DNA from: Alphaproteobacteria bacterium
GTDB taxonomy: Bacteria > Pseudomonadota > Alphaproteobacteria > UBA2136 > UBA6156
NCBI GenBank assembly: GCA_020249005.1
Contig: JADCGN010000002.1
Location: forward strand, 1 to 16,738
DNA length: 16,738 bases
Direction of reading: 5' to 3'
Part shown: positions 6,245 through 13,249 of the stretch, piece by piece
Position numbering within the stretch: the stretch's first letter is position 1
Layout of the letters: each line of letters begins with the position of its first letter
Program-made: the position numbers and the translations under genes
Notes under the pieces: generated by a model
The model's database searches: none
What the model saw: the letters and a program-made list of their open reading frames with translations, nothing else
Told to the model about the DNA's origin: nothing

Positions 6245-8566
6245 ATGTCTACCCGCGCGCGCCAACGCCCCAGCACCCGCAGCAATCCGCGGCGTTCCGG
6301 TGGTACGGTGGAAATCCTGACCGACCGCCTGCTGGAAGGCTGGGGTGTGTTGCTGGCGGTGGCGGCGGTGTGGCTGACCTTGGCGCTGTTGACCTATCAC
6401 CCGACCGACCCTTCGATGAACAACGCTGCGGCTACGGCGGTGGTGTTGAACAGCGGCGGCCGTGCTGGTGCCTATTTGGCCGACTTGTTGATCATGCTGT
6501 TTGGGGTGGGGGCGTTTGGTTGGGTGTTCTGGCTGGGCTTCCATGCCTACAATGCGCTGACCCACAAAATCGGCCCCGGCTTCAGCCTGCAGGTGATGAC
6601 GATTCCGTTGCTGCTGCTGTCGCTTTCCCTCTTGCTCTTCACCTTTGAACCATTGCCCAACTGGCCGGTGCCGGTGGGCGAGGGCTTCGGCAACGGCGGG
6701 TTGCTGGGTAAGCTGGCCGCCAGCGTGGTATTGCCGTTTTTGGGCAAGATTGGCGGGGTACTGCTCGCGCTTGCCGCGATGGTGCTGGCGTTGCTGTGGT
6801 TTACCGGCTGGACCTTGGCCGAGATCAAGGCCTTCAGCATTTGGTGCGGCAAAGTGGCGATGATTATGGGCACGGTGCTGTGGCGCTGGGCCAACCGCCT
6901 GTGGGCCACCGTGCCTGCGCAATTTGAACTGCCGTTGGCGCACCCCATCCCGGCCCGCCCGCGGGCGATGGTGCAGGCGGTGGAAGAGGCGCCCGTGCCG
7001 CGCAAGCGCGAACAGCAGCAGGCGCTGCCGCTGATCATGAACGGTGATTATGTGCTGCCGCCGCTCGATTTGCTGAAGGAACCCAAGGCCAAAACCCAAG
7101 CCGAAAGCGCCGAGGCGCTGCAGCAAAACGCTCGGCGAATTGAAGCCGAACTGAAGAACTTCGGCATCATCGGCGCGGTCACCAACATCCGCCCCGGGCC
7201 GGTGATTACGATCTACGAACTGGAACCGGCTGCGGGGGTGAAGACCTCGCAAATTGTGAACTTACAGGAAGACTTGGCCCGCGCGATGAGCGCGATGAGC
7301 ATCCGCATCGCGCCGATTCCCGGCAAGACGGTGCTGGGGATTGAGGTGCCGAACCTGCAGCGGCAGTTCTTGGGGCTGCGCGAACTGCTCGACACCGACG
7401 AGTTTGAAAACCACAGCGGCGGCTTGGTGGTGGCGCTGGGCGTGGATACCACCGGCCATCCGCAGTATGCCGACATCTCCAAAATGCCCCACGCGCTGAT
7501 TGCCGGGACCACGGGCAGCGGGAAGAGTGTGGCGATCAATGCGTTCATCCTTTCCCTGCTCTACCGCATGGGCCCGGAAGACCTGCGGTTGCTGCTGATC
7601 GACCCCAAAATGCTGGAGCTTTCCATCTACAATGACATTCCGCACCTGCTCACCCCGGTGGTGACCGACCCGAACAAGGCCGCCGCCGCACTGAATTGGG
7701 TGGTGAAGGAAATGGAAAGCCGCTACCGCCTGATGAGCGAGCTGGGCGTAAAGAACCTCCAAAACTTCAATGAAAAATTTGCCCAGTTGGAAGCCGAGGG
7801 GAAAATCCCCACCAAGTTGGTGCAGGTGGGGTTTGACCTCAACACCGGCCAACCGCAGTACGAAGAGCAACCGCTCGCCACTAAAAAGCTGCCCTACATT
7901 GTGGTGGTGATCGACGAGCTGGCCGACCTGATGATGGTGGCGGGCAAGGCGGTGGAGTTTTCCATCGCGCGCCTGACCCAAATGGCGCGGGCCAGCGGGA
8001 TCCATTTGTTGGTGGCCACGCAGCGCCCCAGCGTGGATGTGGTGACGGGCCTGATCAAGGCCAATATCCCCACCCGCATGAGCTTCAGCGTGGCGAGCAA
8101 GATTGATAGCCGCACCGTGCTCGACAGCATGGGGGCCGAAGCGCTGCTGGGCAAAGGCGATATGCTGCTGCTGATGAACGGCAGCAACACGCTGGCCCGC
8201 ATGCACGGCGCCTTTGTGGGTGAAGACGAATGCACCACGGTGGCCGACCACTGCAAGGCGCAAAGCCGCCCCAACTATGTAGAAGACGTGTTCAAGTCCG
8301 GTGCGGCGGTGGTGCCGGGCAGCAAGGAAGCCAAGGCCGCGCAAAGCAACGCCGACGGCGATGACGGCGGCGAAGAGGGTGAGGGGCTCTACAAACAGGC
8401 GGTGGAGATTGTGCTGCGCGAGAACAAGGCCAGCACCAGCTACCTGCAGCGGGTGCTGAAGATTGGGTACAACCGCGCCGCCGACCTGATCGACCAAATG
8501 GAGGGCGAGGGCATTATCTCGGCGCCCAACCACGTGGGCAAACGAGAGATTTTAGGGCGGCGGTGA
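6245..8566 (+). CDS. ftsK: DNA translocase FtsK
   Basis: Septum-anchored dsDNA pump that clears and aligns chromosome termini during division and activates XerCD recombination at dif. 773 residues from the ATG at 6245. N-terminal membrane part with four hydrophobic segments (about 33-50, 80-102, 116-134, 168-188), a short linker (about 200-290), then the alpha/beta motor with Walker A GTTGSGKS (421-428), Walker B VVVIDEL (553-559) and the conserved ATQRPSVDVVTGLIKANIP segment. A C-terminal gamma winged-helix domain (about 713-773, including YLQRVLKIGYNRA) recognises orienting DNA sequences. The linker is short, as in many alphaproteobacteria. An in-frame ATG at 6197 would add 16 residues, but it lacks a ribosome site and abuts the dyad, so I prefer 6245; neither start has a well-spaced Shine-Dalgarno. 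All motor motifs are intact. Confidence 0.95.
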   Translation: MSTRARQRPSTRSNPRRSGGTVEILTDRLLEGWGVLLAVAAVWLTLALLTYHPTDPSMNNAAATAVVLNSGGRAGAYLADLLIMLFGVGAFGWVFWLGFHAYNALTHKIGPGFSLQVMTIPLLLLSLSLLLFTFEPLPNWPVPVGEGFGNGGLLGKLAASVVLPFLGKIGGVLLALAAMVLALLWFTGWTLAEIKAFSIWCGKVAMIMGTVLWRWANRLWATVPAQFELPLAHPIPARPRAMVQAVEEAPVPRKREQQQALPLIMNGDYVLPPLDLLKEPKAKTQAESAEALQQNARRIEAELKNFGIIGAVTNIRPGPVITIYELEPAAGVKTSQIVNLQEDLARAMSAMSIRIAPIPGKTVLGIEVPNLQRQFLGLRELLDTDEFENHSGGLVVALGVDTTGHPQYADISKMPHALIAGTTGSGKSVAINAFILSLLYRMGPEDLRLLLIDPKMLELSIYNDIPHLLTPVVTDPNKAAAALNWVVKEMESRYRLMSELGVKNLQNFNEKFAQLEAEGKIPTKLVQVGFDLNTGQPQYEEQPLATKKLPYIVVVIDELADLMMVAGKAVEFSIARLTQMARASGIHLLVATQRPSVDVVTGLIKANIPTRMSFSVASKIDSRTVLDSMGAEALLGKGDMLLLMNGSNTLARMHGAFVGEDECTTVADHCKAQSRPNYVEDVFKSGAAVVPGSKEAKAAQSNADGDDGGEEGEGLYKQAVEIVLRENKASTSYLQRVLKIGYNRAADLIDQMEGEGIISAPNHVGKREILGRR

Positions 8567-8620
8567 TCGTGGCCAACCTAGTGGCTTGCGTTCGCCAGCG
8601 GTTTCAGCAAGTTTAATGTC

Positions 8621-10216
8621 ATGACTGCTTACCTCCATCCCACCATCACCATTGCACTGCCCGATGCTGCCGCCACCGCCGCGTTGGGGCAAGCGTTGGC
8701 CACCTTGGTATGCGCCGGTGATTTGGTGCGCCTGCAGGGCCCAATGGGCGCGGGCAAAACCACCTTGGTGCAGCAGATTCTGGCGGGTTTGGGGTGGCAC
8801 GAGGCGGTGACCAGCCCCACCTACACACTGCTGCAAACCTACCGCACTGTACGCTTCAACGTGGCGCATGTGGATTGCTACCGGTTGGGCTCGCCCGCCG
8901 AGCTGGTGCCGTTGGGCCTGGAAGCCTTTCGCCAGTTTGGCGTGGTGCTGGCCGAGTGGGCCGAGCGGGGCGGCGACCTGCTGGCACCGCAAGGGCCGCA
9001 TGGTGGCGACCTGTTGGGCTACCACATCAATAGCCTTGAAAACCCCGGCGTGCTGACGGTGACGCTGCAGGGCGAGGGTGACGGCCCGCGTACCGCCGTG
9101 CTGCAGGGCTCGCCCAGTTGGCAACGGCGCTTTGGCTTGCTGCCGGGCTTAGGGATCACCGCCGACAAGCCGCTGACGCGCGGCAAGAGCGAAGCCCAAC
9201 GGCGGGTGTTTTTGGATGGCTTGGGGCTGCGGGATTATAATCTGCAAAGCCAGAGCGGTGACTGGAGCGGCCGCAGCTACGCCCGCGTGCGCTTGGCCGA
9301 CGGCACCACGCGGATGCTGATGGATTCACCCCCGCCGATTGAAACGGTGGCCGAGTACGTGCAGGTGGCCGACTACTACCGCAGCCTTGGCTTGGTGACA
9401 GCGAAAATTTATGGCCAGGATGCGGCGGAAGGTTACTTGCTGACCGATGACTTTGGCGACCGTACGCTGTGGCACGCCATGGGGGCGAAGGGGCCAGACG
9501 ATGGCGCACCGATTGCCCAGACGCCCTGGTTTACGGTGGCGGCCCAGGCCTTGGTGCGGCAGGTGCAAAGCACCCCGCCGGCCTGGGGCCGGGCCTATAC
9601 GCGCACCGATTGGTGGGTGGAAGGCGTGCGGTTGGTGAATTGGTATCTGCCGTTTGCCACCGGCCAGGCCTGCACGCTGGAAGATTACGCCCGTTGGCAG
9701 CAGCTGCTGATGCCGCTCTATGACGTGGTGGATAGCACCCCGCGCGGCCTGATGCAGTGGGATTGCCAAAGCCCCAACAGCATGATTTTGGGCAGCGACC
9801 CCACGCTGGCCAACTATGCGCTGATCGACATTCAAGATGCGCGGGTGGCCCCCGTGGCGCAGGATGTGGGGCTGCTGGTGCGCAACATCCGCACCGCCCG
9901 CTACGATGCCGACGAAGAGGCGGTGATTGCGCTGTTGGTTGAGGCCTTGCGGTTGGATGAACCCACCCTGCGCCGCGCCGTGGCGGTGGGGGCGTGGCAC
10001 CACATGGTACGGATTTTGGGCGGCCTCACCCGCTTGGCGGTACGCGATGGCCGCCCTGGGCCAGCCCAGGCGTATCTGCGGCGCACCTGGGAGGTGGCGG
10101 AACAATGCGCGCACGACCCATACGCCAGGGAGATCCTCGGCCCCGCCTGGGCCTTCATGGCGCCGTATAAAGAGCCGGGCTTGGCGAAATTGGCCAGCCT
10201 GAAAACCGCCGCATGA
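8621..10216 (+). CDS. TsaE-AmgK fusion: t6A ATPase joined to a sugar-kinase-like phosphotransferase
   Basis: 531 residues, two domains. Residues 1-170 are TsaE, the ATPase that supports threonylcarbamoyl transfer to A37 of tRNAs: Walker A GPMGAGKTT (40-48), TSPTYTLLQTY (64-74), HVDCYRL (83-89), EWAERGG (112-118). Residues about 195-530 are an aminoglycoside-phosphotransferase-fold kinase resembling AmgK, which phosphorylates MurNAc/GlcNAc at C1 for cell-wall recycling: YARVRLADGTTRMLMDSPP (220-238), a DDFGDRTLW lid, the catalytic segment with Asp381 and Asn386, and IDIQDARVAP (402-411) with the metal aspartate. The usual His before the catalytic Asp (HRD) is Gln379 (QWD). This fusion is known in alphaproteobacteria. 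A GGDLL direct repeat flanks an extra loop at 118-133. The 54-bp gap after ftsK shows no clear promoter or Shine-Dalgarno. The stop overlaps the next gene (ATGA). Confidence 0.9.
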   Translation: MTAYLHPTITIALPDAAATAALGQALATLVCAGDLVRLQGPMGAGKTTLVQQILAGLGWHEAVTSPTYTLLQTYRTVRFNVAHVDCYRLGSPAELVPLGLEAFRQFGVVLAEWAERGGDLLAPQGPHGGDLLGYHINSLENPGVLTVTLQGEGDGPRTAVLQGSPSWQRRFGLLPGLGITADKPLTRGKSEAQRRVFLDGLGLRDYNLQSQSGDWSGRSYARVRLADGTTRMLMDSPPPIETVAEYVQVADYYRSLGLVTAKIYGQDAAEGYLLTDDFGDRTLWHAMGAKGPDDGAPIAQTPWFTVAAQALVRQVQSTPPAWGRAYTRTDWWVEGVRLVNWYLPFATGQACTLEDYARWQQLLMPLYDVVDSTPRGLMQWDCQSPNSMILGSDPTLANYALIDIQDARVAPVAQDVGLLVRNIRTARYDADEEAVIALLVEALRLDEPTLRRAVAVGAWHHMVRILGGLTRLAVRDGRPGPAQAYLRRTWEVAEQCAHDPYAREILGPAWAFMAPYKEPGLAKLASLKTAA

Positions 10217-10953
10217 GCAAGGCCCTGCCCACCACCGCGATGGTGCTGGCCGCGGGCTTAGGTACCCGCCTGCGCCCGCTGACGGAAAGTTGCCCCAAGC
10301 CGCTGATTCCGGTGCAGGGCATGCCGATGATTTTCCGTACGCTGCAGGCGGTGGCCCGCAGCGGCGTGCAGCGCGCGGTGGTAAATACCCACCATTTCGG
10401 TGCGCGGTTGCAGGCCGAGGTCAGCGCCGCGCAGCACCAGGGAAGGTTCGGCCCGCTGCATGTGATGTTCAGCCCCGAGCCCGTGCTGCTGGAAACGGGC
10501 GGCGGGATTAAACACGCGCTGCCGTTGCTGGGTGAAGGCCCGCTGCTGGTGGTGAACAGCGATGCGGTGTGGGATGAGGCGCGGGCCCCATTGCTGCAAC
10601 CATTGTTGCAGGCGTGGGTGCACCAGCCGCCGCACGCCCAAGCCTTGTTGGCCTTGGTGAGCACCGCGCGCACCCAAGCCTTTCAGCCGCAGGGCGATTT
10701 TTTGCTGGAAGAGGATGGGACGCTGAACCGCGATGGCGAGCGCAGCAGCTTCGGCCACATTTACGCCGGGGCGCATGTCACCGAAACCGAAAAAATCGCC
10801 GCCTTTGGTTTGGACAAGTTTTCCCTCAACTTGGTGTGGGAAGCGATGCGCGCCGAGCATGGCCTGAAGGGCTGGGTGTATGACGCGCCATGGTGCGAGA
10901 TGGGCACCCACGAAGGCCTGGCCCGCGCTACACACTTGTTAAGCGGCGGTTAA
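10213..10953 (+). CDS. murU: MurU-like sugar-1-phosphate nucleotidyltransferase
   Basis: 246-residue nucleotidyltransferase of the GT-A-like family. Signature LAAGLGTRLRPLT (12-24) with PKPLIPV (28-34), NTHHFG (58-63), ETGGGI (94-99), the metal aspartate in NSD (115-117) and a WCEMGT segment (227-232) matching the W-x-D-V-G-T of MurU. MurU converts MurNAc-1-phosphate and UTP to UDP-MurNAc, bypassing de novo synthesis and the fosfomycin target. The main support is context: the start overlaps the stop of the AmgK-like kinase by four bases (ATGA), reproducing the known amgK-murU pair. The general nucleotidyltransferase call is secure; the exact substrate is inferred. The addB start lies only four bases after the stop. 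Confidence 0.85.
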   Translation: MSKALPTTAMVLAAGLGTRLRPLTESCPKPLIPVQGMPMIFRTLQAVARSGVQRAVVNTHHFGARLQAEVSAAQHQGRFGPLHVMFSPEPVLLETGGGIKHALPLLGEGPLLVVNSDAVWDEARAPLLQPLLQAWVHQPPHAQALLALVSTARTQAFQPQGDFLLEEDGTLNRDGERSSFGHIYAGAHVTETEKIAAFGLDKFSLNLVWEAMRAEHGLKGWVYDAPWCEMGTHEGLARATHLLSGG

Positions 10954-10957
10954 CGCC

Positions 10958-13249
10958 ATGCAGGGGGGGGAATTGCAGGCGCAGCTGCTGGCCCACAGGC
11001 CGGTGGCCAGCGGGCCCACCCCGTGGGCCAATACCTGGATAATCGTGCCACACCGTGGCGCGGCCCGCGCGGTGCAACAGGCCTTGCAGCCGTTGGGGCC
11101 AGGGCGGCTGCCGCACATCTTGACGCTGCAGGATCCCGACGTATTCGCGGCCGCCTTGGGCCTGCCGTTGCCACCCCTCGCCAACAGCTGGCCGGTGCGC
11201 GCGCAGGCGCTGCGGCTGTTGCGCGAGGCCCACCCGGCGCTTAAACCCGAGGCGCTGATTCCGCGCACCGAAGGCTTGTTACAAAGCCTCAACTTGCTGG
11301 CCGAGTATGGCATCAGCCCGGCGGCCTTGGCCGCCAGTGTGCCGCCCGAGCTGGCTGAAGCCTGGGGCTTCCACGGCATGGTGCTGCTGCAGCTGTGGCA
11401 GGCAGTGCAGCCTGCCGCCGCCACGCTGTTGCCCGCCGGGCGGCGGCGGGCGGTGTGGCACGCGGTTGCCGCCGCCGCTCCCGCGCAGCGTCCGGCCAGC
11501 GTGCTGTGGTGGGCGCCGCCAGCGGCCACGCCGGTGCTGGAGGCGCTGTGCCAAGCGCTGCAGCCGCAACTCTTGCCCGTGCACAGCGCGCAGCCGAGCC
11601 CGTGCACCAACTTGGTGGCGGCGCAGCCGTGGGATGAGGTGCAGCGGCTGACGCTGTGGGTGGCCACGCAGTTACAGCAAGGGGCCCAACGCGTGGCGGT
11701 GGTGGCGAGCGACCCGCTGGCCGGCCGCCTGGCCACCGAGCTGCGGGTGCGGCTGGGCGTGCGGGCCACCACCACCGGCGGCACGCGCTGGGGCGAAACG
11801 GCCGTGGGCCAACAGCTGCTGCAGGCCGCCGCGCGTTGGGCGGGAAATGAAAAAGAACTTTCCTTAGACTACTGGCTGAACCAACTGCCGCTGTTGGCGT
11901 TACCACCTGCGTTGCAGCAGCTACTGGAAGCGCTGCGGGCGTTGCCGTTCCGCTACCCTGGCAGCGTGGCGTTGGCCTGGTTGCGGCAAGCGTTGGCCGC
12001 CCTGGCCGGACATGCCGAAGACGCCCTGCAGCCCGATCCGCGCGTGCACATCCTGCCCGCCCACGTGGCCACCCAACAGCCGTGGGAGGCGCTGGCGGTG
12101 GCCAGCCTGGTGGAAGGAGTGTGGCCCACTGCGGCCGATAGCGGCGGCCTTAGCCAAGCGCAGCGTCGTGCCTTGGGCTTACCCGATGCCACGCAACAAG
12201 CGGCCCATGCCCAGGCGTTGCTGCAGCAGCTGCAGCGGCAAGGCGTAGGCACGGTGTTGCTCAGCCGCAGTGCGCACGATGAAGGCGGCAACCCGCTGCT
12301 GCCGTCACGCTGGTGGCCGGCGGCAGTGCCCGCGGTGGCGGAAGCCTTTCACCCAGCGGGCTGGGTGCGGCCCGCCCCAGCAGCCCGTTTAGGCGTGTTT
12401 GCACCCCCCGCGCCGCCGGATCGGCTCTCGCCCAGCCTGCTGGAAGCGGTGTTGGCCTGCCCCTACCGCGCCTATGCCGAACGGGTGCTGAAACTGCAGC
12501 CGTTGCCGCCGTTGGTGCCCATTCCCGACAGTCGTACCCGCGGCACGGTGCTGCACCGCTGGTTGGCGGCTGCGCTGCAGCAGCACTCTGAACCCGCGGC
12601 GGTGGGGGTTGCCGCGCTGACCGAGAGATTGAAGGCGAGTGCGGCCACGTTCCTGGCCGATTGCACCCCGTTGGAACGGGCCCTGTGGTGGCCCAAAATG
12701 CGCAACCTGGCCCCGGCGGTGGCGGCGGCGTGGGTGGCCAGCGGGGCACAGTGGCGGGTGGAAAGCACTTTAAGTTTAATTTTAAACAATTCCGGCTTAA
12801 ATACTTTAACCTTAACCGCGCAGGCCGATGCCTTGGCCACCACCGCGGCAGGCACCACGGTGCTGGATTACAAAACCGGCGCACCACCCAGCAAGGCCGC
12901 CGTGCAGCGCGGTGAAAAGCCACAGTTGGCGCTGGAAGCCTGGTTGCTGCAGCAACAAGGTGAACCGCTGGCGGGGTTGGCCTATTGGCACCTCAAGGGC
13001 TTTGGCGAAACGCCGCTGCCGGTGGTGAATATTCCCGCCGATGACGCCACCTTGAGCCTGGTGGCGCCCACGCTGGCGGCGGTGCAGGGGGCGTACTTTC
13101 AGCCTCACGCTGCGTGGCCTGCGGTGCCCGATGCCGTGGGTGCGGGCGTAGTGGCGAGTGGGGCGTGCGACCATTGTGCCTTGGCCGGCGTGTGCCGTCG
13201 CAGCGCCTGGGCGCAGCAACCAACTGGCCAGGAAAGTGCCGCCGCATGA
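10958..13249 (+). CDS. addB: AddB, nuclease subunit of the AddAB double-strand-break repair complex (short form)
   Basis: 763 residues; alphaproteobacterial AddB is usually about 1,000. The N-terminal helicase-like part has no Walker A motif (IIVPHRGAARAV in its place), as in other alpha-type AddB. A middle segment with RVHILPAHV, SLVEGVWPTAADS and PSRWW fits the family. The C-terminal RecB-type nuclease is intact: CPYRAY (Cys501), RGTVLHRW (His533), QADA (Asp624), LDYKTG (Asp637, Lys639) and PQLALEAWLL. The iron-sulfur cysteines are Cys501 plus CDHC and GVC at 737, 740 and 746. The start lies 4 bases after murU; codons 2-5 contain an eight-G run. A 45-base AT-rich patch (12770-12814) encodes six leucines all as TTA. 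The stop overlaps addA (ATGA). The family is certain; the short length is odd. Confidence 0.92.
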   Translation: MQGGELQAQLLAHRPVASGPTPWANTWIIVPHRGAARAVQQALQPLGPGRLPHILTLQDPDVFAAALGLPLPPLANSWPVRAQALRLLREAHPALKPEALIPRTEGLLQSLNLLAEYGISPAALAASVPPELAEAWGFHGMVLLQLWQAVQPAAATLLPAGRRRAVWHAVAAAAPAQRPASVLWWAPPAATPVLEALCQALQPQLLPVHSAQPSPCTNLVAAQPWDEVQRLTLWVATQLQQGAQRVAVVASDPLAGRLATELRVRLGVRATTTGGTRWGETAVGQQLLQAAARWAGNEKELSLDYWLNQLPLLALPPALQQLLEALRALPFRYPGSVALAWLRQALAALAGHAEDALQPDPRVHILPAHVATQQPWEALAVASLVEGVWPTAADSGGLSQAQRRALGLPDATQQAAHAQALLQQLQRQGVGTVLLSRSAHDEGGNPLLPSRWWPAAVPAVAEAFHPAGWVRPAPAARLGVFAPPAPPDRLSPSLLEAVLACPYRAYAERVLKLQPLPPLVPIPDSRTRGTVLHRWLAAALQQHSEPAAVGVAALTERLKASAATFLADCTPLERALWWPKMRNLAPAVAAAWVASGAQWRVESTLSLILNNSGLNTLTLTAQADALATTAAGTTVLDYKTGAPPSKAAVQRGEKPQLALEAWLLQQQGEPLAGLAYWHLKGFGETPLPVVNIPADDATLSLVAPTLAAVQGAYFQPHAAWPAVPDAVGAGVVASGACDHCALAGVCRRSAWAQQPTGQESAAA

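Noticed and set aside
7262..8533. Long minus-strand open frame of 423 codons opposite ftsK
   Set aside because: It lies entirely over the conserved FtsK motor, its product is rich in His, Gln and Arg without family motifs, and such antisense frames are common in GC-rich genes.
8567..8620. Promoter for the TsaE-AmgK gene (TTGCGT and TTTAAT)
   Set aside because: The boxes are 20 bases apart and the start would fall inside the coding sequence; transcription from ftsK upstream is more likely.
13114..13245. N-terminal extension of AddA by 44 codons
   Set aside because: It overlaps the Fe-S cysteine region of addB, has an unnatural Arg/Cys/Gly-rich composition, and the ATGA junction at 13246 fits the family start.
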